Positions 10,970-22,690 of a DNA stretch of 64,000 nucleotides are shown piece after piece. The stretch spans positions 19,037,389 to 19,101,388 of the forward strand of contig OZ024892.1 of assembly GCA_964017195.1 (NCBI GenBank). The letters run 5' to 3'. A program made the position numbers and the translations under genes. The notes below the pieces were generated by a model. That model was not told the origin of the DNA. It was given only the letters and a program-made list of their open reading frames with translations, and ran no database searches. The DNA is from Siderastrea radians. Taxonomy: Eukaryota; Cnidaria; Anthozoa; Scleractinia; Rhizangiidae. How positions within the stretch are numbered: the first letter of the stretch is position 1; the number at the start of each line of letters is the position of its first letter.

Positions 10970-13851
10970 CCCGGAGGGTGGTTGCAGGTTGTGATTACAA
11001 TTTTTTTTTTCAATCGGAAGATAGTATGATCTTTATATGGTACGTTTCTACTTAAATTTCTTCAAGAAAATCCGAATTGTTTCATTTGTAAAGAAACCTT
11101 GTTAATGAAAAACTTGAAGTAGACTAGACTCTTGATATAAAAGTTTGCCTAACCATTTCACGGTGTTCTTGCAGATACGCCACACTCCCAATTTGAAATA
11201 TTAGGGCCGAGGCCGTAATGGAGATCACCCGCCACCCACTCTAAAATTCCCGATGAACCTGAGATTTTTAAGTCCGCAGAGTTGATAATTTTAAGAAAAT
11301 CACGATAGTTGTAAGTTTCGAAAATATTTTGCGACAAGCTGCTGTCATCTGCAGTCCTGCAATTACCATGACATTTTTAATTGGTGTAATACATACAAGT
11401 ATTAAGACAGGAGATTTTAATAACAACAATAGAATGACTCGATCACAAGATTGTAAAGATTACAGGATCGGGCATTAGTTTCACTGACTGCTAATGGACC
11501 TAATGCATAATGTGAACTTATTGAAGTTACCGGTAAGCTTGCATCATAAATGCAAACAAAATCCAGTTATCTTAACCAGCCAAAAACCAGTCACCTTGCA
11601 GAACTAAAATTAACATTTCAACTTAATTTAAATTCGATATGTTGTGCAAAGTGCAAGTAATTCTACGTGCTGCACATTATTGCGCATTCGCACATTTTTA
11701 CTTATTAAACTATAGGAACATTAACACTACAACCTTGAACTTGAAATGTATGTCTTTTCTTTTTAGAATGTTCGCCAAACACTGTTGTAAAGTGGAGTTT
11801 GAGGCCAAATTTGACGCCAAATTTTCTCATTTGGCAATTTTGCAGCCCGTCAAGTTAGCTTTCGATTGCCATTGATACTTCGACACTGGTTCCGAAAACA
11901 TCTGAGTTTTTTTGTCTGAGGCATTTCATTCACTTCTAGACAAGCGCGACGTGTACATTTTTTAACCAAAAGAGTATGAACGTATTAACACTTTCACTTT
12001 TTATCCGCCACACATTTATGGCATGCTTATTAAAGCAAGACACAGAAACGTTCGTGAAAAAATAAAATTGTTGAAACTCGTTGCTTTTGTCGATGCCGTT
12101 ATCGTTTTATCACTTGTTAATCATGAGTTTTATTTGGTTCGGATTGGTAATGAAATACAACAAAAATGCTGCGCTCGAACCTACAAACATGCAAAATAAA
12201 ACCTACTGGACAAAACCTGGTAAAACTGTATGACCCCATCGGCATGAAACCTCTGTTGTCTTTGCCAGGCCTTCTTTGTTCAACGCTTTATATTCCTTCG
12301 TCATAGCTAGGCTACTTGGAGACTTTTTATTGTGTGCCCTTTTACACAAAAAGGAAATTTTTATCCAATGATTGAAGCTATTCTTACTCCTTTAATTTTT
12401 TTGTCCTTTAATTAACTGATTTAATTTGTAATTAACCTGTAACCCGCCACCCGCAAGTGCTTCGGCAGGGTTTTCCGCACATTTAAGGCAAAAAGAAGAA
12501 GAGCCCAAACAATGAGCAAAACAATGATCTCTAAAAAAGGGATAAAAACTGCCTCGTCCTTTGAAAGGCGAACACAACAAAACGCCAGCTCGGGTACGTT
12601 TCATAAATAAATGACCTCTCTACTTTGTCCAAGACCGTTTAATAGCAACAGTACAGTTGATTTGTTTTGTGTCTTCCTTAATAAATAAGCAGTCGGGCTC
12701 TGTAAAAAAAGTTAATTTTTACGCTATAAAAACCAAGGTCATGTTTTTTAAAGGTTGATTTCTTGCTCAGTTAGACTTTTCAAATTAGTAAGCTTACAAC
12801 ACACAAAAAGGTTCTACACACTGACTGCTAAATGAACCTTGTCCATGACTATCGGTTTTTTTTCTTTCATGACGTCGCTGAAAATTTGTTAATTAATTTT
12901 GTAAAGGTTCGTAAGATGTGAAATAAAATTTGGGGCGGCACTTCAAACTCTTCGACAATGGCTACGTTTTCAGTACCCTTGAAAACTTTCATGTTTGATA
13001 TTTGTTCGTCTATCAAAAAGTTTAATGAGGATACGACTACAATAAAAGAGTTAATTTTCTCTTCACCAGTTTTGCTAAAAAAAACACACATATTCAGTCA
13101 CAAACGCATGGAGGTAGCCAGTCACTGAGAGATCTTCCATATTCAGCTGGCAGTACACAAATGGTATCTTTACCCCCAACAACAACAGTCTTCAGCGCAT
13201 CATATTGGCGTTCTTTTCATTAGAGGTCCGGTCTCTTTTCTGAATTGAATTTTCTAACGTGAAGTGAACAAATTTAAACAAATTTACAAAGTTGCAGTTT
13301 GCTTACTGACACGCCATTTGATTTAACACGGGTTAACTGCAAGTTAGTCTTTTGAGCTCCGTTTCTCGTTTGAAATTTCGTTATTTTCCTTGGAGATCTC
13401 TTTTCTAATCTTGTCCCATTTAGCTCCATTCAAGACAATATATGATTATTAATGATTGTTAGCTAAAATAGTCAAACAAAAAATCCCGCATCGCTGTGTC
13501 TTCGACAAGAACTGCTGCATGTCAACAGTTTTTACACTCGATTTGCGAAAATACCAAGAACGAACAAAAAGAGTTTAAAATACTAAGATATGCAGCAGAG
13601 TTCGCGGAGCTTATGCCTTAGTTTTCACTAAGAGTCTTACTAGAGAGATAAAGATCTTTCGGTACTGAAAACCAAATTTGAACGTGTGATTTCATTTTGA
13701 ACAAGACAAAGCCTATTTCTTTATTCTTGCTATGAGACGTTGGGGTTTGTTCCAGTAACGCTTATTGTTTTATGATATAATTATTTTCAGTTCTGTTTTA
13801 TTGTTAGTCTATCCTTTGTTCCTACGGTTTGCTAGCGGCTCTTTCTCTACC
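10970..13851. other. Intergenic, nothing assigned
   Basis: AT-rich sequence without a supported exon, tandem repeat or clear terminal inverted repeat. A 74-codon minus-strand frame at 12867-13091 has acceptable composition but no splice or motif support. Confidence 0.35.
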
Positions 13852-13952
13852 CTGCAAGCAGAGGTTTCTTGGTCGCCCTATGTTCCGGCGGGCGAATAAG
13901 TAACTAATTCGCCCGCCGGAACATAGGGCGACCAAGAAACCTCTGCTTGCAG
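13852..13952. repeat. Perfect 46-bp inverted repeat with 9-bp loop
   Basis: Left arm 13852-13897 (begins CTGCAAGCAGAGGTTTCTTG) and right arm 13907-13952 are exact reverse complements, separated by the spacer AAGTAACTA. The arms are GC-richer than the surroundings. Perfect pairing suggests recent origin or maintenance; it may be a miniature fold-back element or an extruding hairpin. No target-site duplication is obvious. Confidence 0.95.
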
Positions 13953-14198
13953 TACTCTTTCTCAGAAGCTTAATAATTTTAAGTAACGTTGAGCGTAGGA
14001 ACTAGTGCACGTAGAAGGACTGTTTACAAACAGTTCTCAAACTAGTGTGAAAATTTAGTAGAATTATTTCCGAAGAATAGGTAATTAGAAGGCGTGCTCA
14101 ATAGGCTATTGTTTGTTTCTTATTCGTGGTAAATGAAATGAATATTTCATATGCGGCGATGCGGGCGGGTTTTTTGTAGATTAACATTACGCCGCGTG

Positions 14199-14483
14199 AT
14201 GGAGGTCGAGTCCGGATCAGAACGATTTCGCGTTTCTAAAACTTCTTCTCAAGAAAATGTTCTGGTGAATGACGCCGTTCCAGCTTCAACTAAGTGTAAA
14301 AGCAAGTGGGCTGTGAGCACTTTTGCCGAGTGGCAGAGGTTAAGAGAGGTTAAAGTTCCGGTATTAGATTGTGGTGGTCTCTTCAAGGACTACGATTTAC
14401 ACAAGGTTACCGCTCTGAGCGCAGATATTGCCGGAATGGACGCTCTGTCGCTGAACTATTGGTTGTCAAAATTCGTGATGGAG
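14199..14483 (+). CDS. Orphan first exon, DUF3504/QRICH1-ZMYM-like N-terminal segment
   Basis: From the ATG at 14199 the frame is open for 95 codons and ends exactly at a GTAAAT donor in phase 0. The protein ends KWAVSTFAEWQRLREVKV, a segment with VLDCGGLFKDYDLHKV, and then DALSLNYWLSKFVMEV. The W-x-V-x-x-F...W pattern followed by L-x-x-W-L-x-K-F-x-x-E is the N-terminal segment of the DUF3504 (Crypton-derived, QRICH1/ZMYM-type) proteins that are numerous in cnidarians. The normal continuation (an AKKxGxxYPPK-type sequence) was not found downstream. A possible terminal exon at 15886-15966 reads SLAVKEEPVEDEGLGFNQ and stops, but its phase (2) does not match. An earlier in-frame ATG exists at 14151. 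Likely a truncated or displaced gene copy. Confidence 0.5.
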
Positions 14484-14768
14484 GTAAATTTAAAAACTGT
14501 ACAATTAATGTAACGGTGTCTAAGAAAGAATAATATCTTGCCGTATTGTTGTTGTAAGTAATGATTGAAGCGGCAAATATACTGATTAAAATTCAAGTTT
14601 CTTGATCAGTGTCTTGATCAGTTTTTGAACTAATCGAATGTGTCTTGATCGGTATGTTCATTGGGTATCAAAATACATGCACCTGACCCAATTGATGCAA
14701 GCTGATTGGGTCATCAGCACATGAATAATTAATGAATTTGAGAAGCCAGCTCAAAAACTCGTGCTTCG

Positions 14769-14870
14769 TTTTTCATCAGGGGTTCCAAACACCTCGAAAC
14801 AATAAAAGCACTCCGCCTTCGGCGTCGTGCTTTCATCCGTTTCTCGGTGTTTGGAACCCCTGATGAAAAA
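14769..14870. repeat. 25-bp inverted repeat, small fold-back element
   Basis: Left arm 14769-14793 (TTTTTCATCAGGGGTTCCAA and on) is exactly complementary to right arm 14846-14870. The interior also pairs imperfectly (gtgctttta against aaagcac, plus a GCCTTCGGC tip), so nearly the whole 102 bp can fold. Confidence 0.85.
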
Positions 14871-16495
14871 CTCGCACTCGTTTTTGATCTATTACTTCTC
14901 AAACCAATTCGCCTCGTTCCACCTCCAAAATTGCAGAAAAAAATAAACACGTTATTCACCGTCCTAGGTCGGTCCGTATATAGGGAAAAACTGTGCCCGA
15001 GGTCTTGAGTACGGCCCTCGGCCTGCGGCATATATCCCATGTGGGAGATTTGCACAGTATGAGATTTAGATTTAGATTTAGACCCCTGGATTTAGAAATC
15101 GAAAACTCAACTACACGATTTGCGTGTTTGTGGTCCTTTTTGCTCCATCACATTTCGCCGCAGGTTTCTGCGCCCAAAACTCAGTCGATTACCGCTCGAA
15201 TTTGTGCAGACAACAAAATGCTTTGTTATTTAAGTTGCTAAGAGTAATTTATCTAGTATAAATTGCCTTCTTTCTTTTCCCTTACTCGACTAAACTAACA
15301 ATATCGCAAAATTTAAGTCCGCCTTGACGTTTCGTATGCTAAGAAACATACATTTTCAAAAGTAACCGTTATACAGTGTTTGAAAACCGAGATTAAGAAA
15401 AACGATCTAAACGAAAATTACTAAAATTGCAGACAGGATGTGACATAACCGTTATATAAGCCGTTGCCTTTTTGCCACTTTCAAACCGAAGAAGGCCGAA
15501 GCTTTTCGGTCGAAACGTCTTTTTTCAAGTTTTGATTGGAAACGTTGTTTTACAATTCACAGTCAGTGCCAGAAAGTCCATGATTTATATTATAAAAACG
15601 ATCTAATTTAAGCCATTTCATAGTTCGAACTGTCTGTCCTTGGAAGTTTTAGCTAATAAAGCATCAGTTCTCACTTCTCACTTGCTTCTCAGGACAGACA
15701 GTCCGAATTATTAATCGATTAGTTATACCTGGCATTTAGAAAGCAACTTAGCTTGGCCATTTTCTTGAGTTTTTAGCCAATGGAGAACAACAGTCTTCAG
15801 CGCTGAGCAAAAATTTGAAAAAAAAGATCCTTTAATAAAAGCGCTGTAGAAGCAAGTCCACGCACATTTTGTTTCCTATTTCTGCAGGTCACTTGCTGTT
15901 AAGGAGGAGCCAGTTGAGGATGAAGGTTTAGGTTTTAATCAAGGACGTGGAACAAGTGGAACTTAGTGTCACGGAACACAAATATATGCTAATTAATATA
16001 TGCTAATTTATATGCTAATAGTTATAACCAACGAAGTCAAGGAAGAAGTATATCAACAAGGTGGAACAAGCCTTAGAGGAACTGTGGAAGAGTAACAATT
16101 AAATTCACTTCGGTAATCGTTGCTGATTTTTTTTTGCCGTATTTTCGGGAAAAAAACGTCTCCTTCGCGAAGACTTTTGAACGCCAGGCACCTGCCCCAG
16201 TAGCAAATTTCCTTACATGGCAAAAGCAGGGTTTGGCGATTTACTCCTGTCCCGATCATATTTAACAGTACCTAATTTAAGACGACGTTTGGCCAAATAA
16301 TTCTGAGGATTTGTTGAGGTGCTCTGTTGACAAAAGCCTGGACCTTGGTAGACAGAAAAGTTTTTTGTCAAAAAGTTCTATTAGCGTTATGCACGCAGAT
16401 CGAATCCTCTCCGTGATAATGGCAAACTGTACTCTCCCTGAATTTTTTGTGTTATTTACCAAAATGTACCTTCGCGGGTGTCCTCTGGGAGTCCA
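14871..16495. other. Intergenic, repeat fragments only
   Basis: Contains a short (AGATTT)n run at 15061-15080, a 17-bp inverted repeat (15624-15640 against 15691-15707, one mismatch), and a 'gaagcttttcggtcgaaacg' type dispersed-repeat piece near 15495-15515. No supported gene apart from the doubtful short exon at 15886-15966. Confidence 0.4.
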
Positions 16496-16977
16496 CTAGA
16501 CTGCGAGTAGTCTATTTTTGGCGATGGCGATTGTGGGGTGGAAGAAATACAAACGCGCGCGCGAAATTATTTTGGCGATGGCGATTGTGGGGCGGACGAA
16601 ATACAAACGCGCGCGCGAAATTTCGAGGAGACGCGACGCGAAGGGAGCGCCGAAAATTAGAGACTACAGACAAAGCCAGGGAGTTTGAATTAAGCGTAAT
16701 AGTCTGAAAAGTGTTTGACGGGCTTTTGATATGACGGGGCCGCTTCTTGGGACTAAAAATTTACTGTCGACCGAAATTCCAAACTCAATGTTCATTTCTT
16801 CTTCGAGATGAGAGGCTGTAATTTTTCCTCTTGATCACGGCCCATCCGGTTGAGTACTGGTCGAATCCAAATAAACAATGCGAACCGTTTCATTTGCGAT
16901 AACATCTCGCGCGTGCGTGTGTATTTCGCCCGCCCCACAATCGCCATCGCCAAAATTAGAGACTACTCGCGGTCTAG
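16496..16977. mobile_element. MITE-like element with inverted ends and internal 54-bp duplication
   Basis: The ends CTAGACTGCGAGTAGTCT (left) and AGACTACTCGCGGTCTAG (right) are inverted with one mismatch, and the match continues inward through TTTTGGCGATGGCGATTGTG and the CGCCC/GGGCG segment. The left arm contains a tandem duplication of a 54-bp unit (GGCGATGGCGATTG at 16520 and 16574), each followed by an alternating GCGCGCGC run. No coding capacity for a transposase. Confidence 0.7.
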
Positions 16978-17018
16978 GAGTCCACCGGGAAACATTTGCA
17001 TGCGCGCCATTTGAAATG

Positions 17019-17587
17019 AAAACATGACAAATTATATATCGTTGGAAAGGTTAAGAAATGTAAATTTCGGAAAAAAAATATGAATTGCCGTTTCTTTTTA
17101 ATCCTGCATAAACAAAAAAGCAAAACAACCGCGAAAATGACCATGCGTCATTCAATCGAATAAATGAATTAATAGGGTATCAAAATTCGGCGGATTTCTG
17201 TGAAATTTGGCCTGAATATTCCATAGATGTTACGAAACCAAAGTGTGTCGGGGATTTCTGAAATTTAAAAATATTTCGCTCGAGGTGATCTTCAACGCAA
17301 TGCCGCATCGCGTGTTCTCTGACAGCTTAATTAAAAAATAACCAGTTAGAATATCGAAAAATGCTCACACACTTTCCATGATTGATCCTTTGCGATTAAC
17401 ACTATGCAGTTATTTTGACAATGCGCTTGGATTTGATACCCTATTAATTCGATTGAATGACGCATGGTCATTTTTGCAGTTGTTTGCGATTTTCTTTTGC
17501 GAAAATGGAAAAAGCCGGCAATTCATACTTTTTCAAAAATCTACATTTATTAACCTTTCCAACGATATATAGTTTGCCGTGTTTTCC
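17019..17587. mobile_element. Palindromic MITE with arms of about 160-170 bp
   Basis: Left arm about 17019-17192 and right arm about 17427-17587 are imperfect reverse complements. Matching landmarks are GATATATAATTTGTCATG-type outer ends, GTTGGAAAGGTTAA against TTAACCTTTCCAAC, and GACCATGCGTCATTCAATCG against its complement. The central 230 bp is unpaired. It starts only about 40 bp after the previous element ends. No transposase frame. Confidence 0.75.
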
Positions 17588-18550
17588 TGGTCGTGTGTTT
17601 TCCTTTCTTTGTCAAGGTTCTCCGATGCACGTATTTCTAACTTCACTGGGTTTTTAATCTTTAATTGTGACAACTGCCACAAGTAGAAGTAATCCGTGCC
17701 ATGAGCGCTTTATAGTTGCCCTTCTGCGCATAATTTCCAGTTTCCCCTTTGTTGCAGCCCGCGCGCGTAACTCACCAGCGGAGCACCATTGCTATCAAGC
17801 CAAGAAATTTGGTAGTGACATAATAGTCACGTGACCATCCCCCCGTCCGTCCGGCGCGAAATCGCATGGTGACCCTCGTTTTAGCAAAGACAAAAGTCAA
17901 AAACAATTTTTAAATGGAAAGAAAAAGTTCAAAAGAATACTCAGTTGTCTTTTAGGTGGAAGGCGTAAGTGCTCGAGGACCTCATCTTTGTTGTCGGTTC
18001 TGCTGGGAACGCTTGAGTTCGCACCATTTCGCAGATGTCCCGACGCCAAATGTAGCAGAGTTAGTGCCTTCTGGTTTTTTCTGTCCACAACCATGCTTTT
18101 TGCGTCAGTCCGACCACATTTTCCCAGGAAAAACACTAGCATTTTCATATCGACAGGCATCTTGTCACGTGAAAAGAAATAAGTAGTAAAATTAACTCCT
18201 ACCAGTTGTGTGAGCGTTCATGGCCAATGAGTACCAGCACAAAAAAGAAAAAGAAAAAAAATGTGGAGCTCCGCTTTTAGGCTTGCCTAAATCTAAATAT
18301 TAAATAACTGCTCCCCAAAAAGCTCCGATTTGTAGTCCATTTTCTTTTTCAAAAGCGATAAAACTTCACAACGAATTGTGTCATTTACGTCAATCATAAG
18401 TTTTGCAAACTTGCACCTCTTCATGCACAAGTACAAAATTTACCAAATCACAATCAACAGAGCATTTCAATCACTGTCACTATAGTTTATTTCCCGGCAA
18501 AGTCCCAGTGGTTGTAATCTGTCTTCACATCAATAAACAGCTAATTTAAT
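17588..18550. other. Intergenic, nothing assigned
   Basis: Frames are open on both strands around 17897-18186 and one minus-strand frame is ATG-initiated, but neither has a domain I recognise and the two overlap. A CACGTGAC-type box occurs at about 17827. No repeat boundary seen. Confidence 0.3.
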
Positions 18551-18780
18551 TAACGTTGTCGGAAAGACTACACGATGAGACCGCAAGGTGATATGGGTAA
18601 TTTATTAACAAATTTACCAAACTTGGTTATGGATCTCCCCTATAGAAAATAAATTACATAGACATCCTATGGCAGTCACAGCCGTGAAATTACAGCTAAA
18701 TCACATAAGATTTACAGCTACCCATACTATCTTTCAATCTTGTCGTGTAAGAGTAAGGCTTAAAAATCCGACAACGTTGA
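18551..18780. mobile_element. Short MITE-like element (TIR AACGTTGTCGGA)
   Basis: AACGTTGTCGG at the left end and CCGACAACGTT at the right end are inverted. Subterminal CACGA(T/C)AAG and GGTGATATGGGTAA-like segments also pair imperfectly. About 230 bp, non-coding. Confidence 0.5.
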
Positions 18781-19316
18781 TATAGCTATCAATCACATTA
18801 CTTACTGCATTTTGAAATTATACACATAAATATAATACATTGGCCAGGCAAAATATTTTGAAATAAGTTGTAATTATGTAGACTCAAGATGGCCCATGCG
18901 ACCACACGCCATTGGTAGGGATGCGTCAGGCTGATTGGAAGTTTGATACTGTCCATCAAACATTCACACAAAAAGGCAGATGCCAATTCTCCTGATGGCA
19001 GTTGGCAACTTTGAATTCCACATTTTTTTTCTTATACCTTCGCCATTTGATCATCAGTAAGTGGGCTTGTATTTTTAATAATTTAATGTCAATGCCAGTA
19101 CACATGCAGTAAATTTGATCTTCTCTTTGCACACAAAATAACTCCTTTTTACTGGCGAGGGTTTGTTGGTATGGCTATTCTGACACCTACAGGACAGTTC
19201 TTTCAAGAAGGTACTTTTCTTTCAAGGACAAGGACAGTTCTTTCAAGAAGGTCATTCCCCAATACGTCTTTGTTGCTCACATCTGTGATCATATGGTTCT
19301 TGTTAGACACTACAAC

Positions 19317-19535
19317 TTAATCACTTATAGAAGTGTTAGATTCTTGGTGTTTTGCCTCCCTTTTCTTCTGCAGTTCTTTTATCCTCTTTTGCCGTTGCTC
19401 CACTTCGTCAATGCCCATAACCTTCCAAACAGGTTTCTTGGATTTCATGTTTTCTTGGAGAACCTTGAAAAACTGTTCAGTTCTCTTATTTGCTGCAGCT
19501 AAGGCTTCTGGTGAGGTATCCTCTTCCGGAAGTTT
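19317..19535 (-). CDS. C-terminal exon of an unrecognised minus-strand gene, basic coiled-coil
   Basis: On the minus strand a strong acceptor (CTTTTCTAG) precedes 72 codons and a TAA stop. The peptide contains SPEALAAANKRTEQFFKVLQ, then KPVWKVMGIDEVEQRQKRIK and ELQKKREAKHQ. It is rich in Lys, Arg, Glu and Gln with heptad-like spacing, so a basic helical C-terminal tail is likely, as in many nuclear or mitochondrial assembly factors. I do not recognise the family. Upstream exons must lie at higher coordinates but were not identified through the repeat-rich 19.6-27 kb. Codon usage and a clean splice site make a real exon likely. Confidence 0.6.
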   Translation of the reverse strand, partial: KLPEEDTSPEALAAANKRTEQFFKVLQENMKSKKPVWKVMGIDEVEQRQKRIKELQKKREAKHQESNTSISD

Positions 19536-20693
19536 CTAGAAAAGTAAAGAAAAAAGTTAACTTAAAATAAAAAATAAAATAACAAGAGGAAACGATTCAC
19601 ATTGCTTAAAAGAGGAAGTCTTAACCAGAGAGATTTCCTCCATCCTTGGATAGTCCATCAGCCCATTTTTCAGAAATAAAAAAATTATTTGTAGGGCCCA
19701 GTTTGTCCCATGTCCAGGTTACATTTTGTAAACTGCCCAGTTCACCTTTGCATTTACCATTTACTGTATATGGGTTGCCTGATTACAAAGCGTGAACAAC
19801 TAACAAACATTAATTGTTGGAAATCCAGCTAATGACTATTAATTTATTACTGCCAAGCCAAAGCGAGGCAGCATGCCTATTCTTGATACAGAGTCTCTGT
19901 TTGCTTGTTGTTGCATTAGTGAGCCACCACTCACTGTGCTCTAAACCACCTAACACTAGCCTCCCATATGTTCCATGCACAAGGTGGCAACTTTGGCACA
20001 CGGGGTGGTTTTCATGTAAGAAACACAGTTATGTGCTTTATTCTTCAACACATAGGTTAAACTCGAAGATTTAGCCTGTTACCTTTGGTTAAAACTGAAG
20101 AAACTTAAACAGAAAAGGAGCTGATGCTTGGTGGATTTCTTTTGTTTTAGTTCAAACAGAGCTCTTTAGGAACACAAAATAGGCTATTTCTTTTCATTTA
20201 AGCTCTCAGGTCACGATATAAACACAACACTCTGTGTCTTACATGAAAACCTGCCTGTGCACAAAAGTAGAGGTAAATTGGAGCAAATCACATTTCAATG
20301 ATATTTCATATTAATGGGGTGTGGTTTAACAATAGGGACTTTTTTTTGGGGGGGGGGGTCTAAAAAGACTGGCAAAAATGGCAGAAAAAGGTTGCTTGTC
20401 CTCCCCCTTCATCTTTCCCTGACCCCCCCGACTACTTTTCCCTTACCACCCCACCGCACCCCCTCACATGAAAGTTAACCATTTAAAATCAGTCCTTAGG
20501 CCTTACTTCTCAATATCAGTGCTCAACCACAAAGTATAAGTAAAATTATAAATAAAAATGAATTTTTTAAAATTTTTAAAGTGGTACTATGATCAAAAAA
20601 ATCACTTTTAGTTTTTCTTTGGATTTTAAAACTTTGTTTACTAAACACTCCCGAGCAAAATTTTAAGCCTAAATTTTGAGAAGAAGACTTTCT
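19536..20693. other. Probable intron, nothing assigned
   Basis: Lies upstream of the minus-strand terminal exon and is probably intronic. It holds a T/G homopolymer run at about 20341-20359 and C-rich sequence at 20400-20465. Confidence 0.35.
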
Positions 20694-21338
20694 TTAAGGT
20701 GGCGAGAAAGGGTTTTTTGATTGTTATAATCCTTTTGAAACGAGGAAAGATTACAAAGAAATATTTCCGAACATGTGGGTAATCTATACATATCTTGACA
20801 ATTCTTTTGTCAGGAAATACGTTTAGGTTGGTTGTGACATCATAGCCATTACCATGGCAACAGTAAAGGTCTACAAAAAGAACCTCCAAATTTCAGTTTT
20901 TGCCATTTATCTAAAAAATTAAGTCAGTGACCTACCCTTTTTATTGCATTTTTGGAAAGCTCCCTAAGTTCTTTAACTTCTCTGAAGGTATGGCAACAAG
21001 TTATTCAGTAGAACTTAAGTTATATTGAAAAAGTCATTTTTTTAATTAAAAAAAATTCCACTGAATAACTTTCCTCCAAACGCTTCTATTTGAATAAGCT
21101 TACATTCATGCAAAAAATCAGGTTGGGTAACCAAGCAAAATTTTGAGATAAAAACAAATGTTTCATGCATGTTTTATTTCCGGTTTGCACGATTTCACGC
21201 GGCATTTTATCTTCCGGTATTTTATGCGCCCCACCTCTAATAGAAATTTGCATTCACTCAGCTGACGCGTGCATTCTAGCTACGTCGTGTGTAGGCTACG
21301 CTCGTGCGCGGCTAAAAAACCCTTTCAAGCCTCCTTAA
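20694..21338. mobile_element. TTAA-bounded fold-back element, copy A
   Basis: Starts TTAAGGTGGCGAGAAAGGGT and ends with the complement of TTAAGGAGGCTTGAAAGGGT, so the two ends are inverted repeats with the palindromic tetranucleotide TTAA at both borders. Two further copies with the same ends lie at 29533-32206 and 36345-36947. TTAA borders are the hallmark of piggyBac-type target duplication, although piggyBac ends usually start CCC/CCY rather than GGTGG. About 645 bp, no transposase. Confidence 0.65.
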
Positions 21339-22690
21339 ACTGCAATTTTCTGATTTAATGGTCCCCCATTATTACACCAGAAAGGATGCAATGACATCAT
21401 TCACTCATGAGCTTTAGAATGCAGTGAGTGTGAAAGTGGCTTATTCAGTATGAAGCACAGGAGTTTTTAGCTTTCAGACTCTCAAACTCGTGTTTTGCAT
21501 AATTAATAAGTTGTGTTCACACACTGCACTCTAATTTATATGAAAAATGTTTACCTCTATTGTAGTTCAAATAATTTTATTTTATTTATAAAGAGTTCAT
21601 AAATTAATCACTTTTTTGAAAAAAGTTAACAGGCTTGAAAAAATAGACCAGTTTAAAAAATATTAACTGGTTTGAACAAAATACTGTGTGAAAAAGTTTG
21701 AACTAAAAGTAAAATTGAACATGTACATAGTCAATAGTGGATGAATAGGAAGGCCCACTGGCCACCGGGGGGGGGGGGGGGGACACTCAACACAGTTTTA
21801 TACAGGGAGGCCCCGCCCTAAGGTCCAACCCCTTACCCTTTTATATACCATTTTTGACAGAAATGGTACCCCTTTTGTATACCGTTCATTGAAAAATGGT
21901 ACCCCTTTCACATACCTACTTAAGAACACTACATCCCTTTTCTAAACCCTGGGAATGCAGGCTCCCTCCTTTTTCAGTTTGGGTGCCTCCTTTTTAACTG
22001 GTGAAGAGACGTAGCATTGAAATGAGTTTTAGGAAGAGAGCAAACAATTCAGTCAGTCAGTCAGTCGATCCACTGTAAACTTTCATTGTTAGTGATATCC
22101 TGTGGAGCTGTGGGGATGGGGAGGAAAGAGAGCTTATCTTTTGGTTAATGGAATGCCTGAAGGTCACAGTTAATGTGGCAGATGGCACACTTAGCGACTT
22201 TTGATAAGAACTGATAACAACAATAGATGAAACCTTTTTTTCCTAATTGGTTTTGGATATGCATCAAGAAGAGCATATAGATATTGAAATTTTGCTCTTA
22301 TGAAGAGGGAACAAAAATGCTAGTCTCTACAGTAGGTTAATTTCATTGAATCCAACCATTTAGTGGTGAAAACAAGCTAACATTTCACTTAACCAATTGC
22401 AATAATAGAAAAGACTAAATTCCACTTAAAAACCTGGGTGTTTAGGGGACCGCCTTTCCACAAGAAGTCATGCAAGCTGCTACAGGTAACGCAACTTTAT
22501 AAAACGTGGCATTCTCTCTGTATTGTAAAATACTGAAAATGTGAGGGCAGAGGTTTAACTCCAGCAACAAGGTGTATCCATGCAGACTACTTATTAAGAG
22601 CATTTACGCATGTAGAGCCAGTTAAATTCACGCCCTTACGCATTTCAAAGTAAAATCAGAATTTGCGGGGGCTTGTTCCTACACTGTAGC
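21339..22690. other. Probable intron or intergenic; low-complexity and dispersed repeats
   Basis: A G16 run at 21766-21781 is followed by a family of imperfect copies of 'tataccatttttgacag' and 'aaatggtaccccttt' (21840-21930). A short CAGT tandem is at 22051-22066. No exon supported. Confidence 0.4.
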
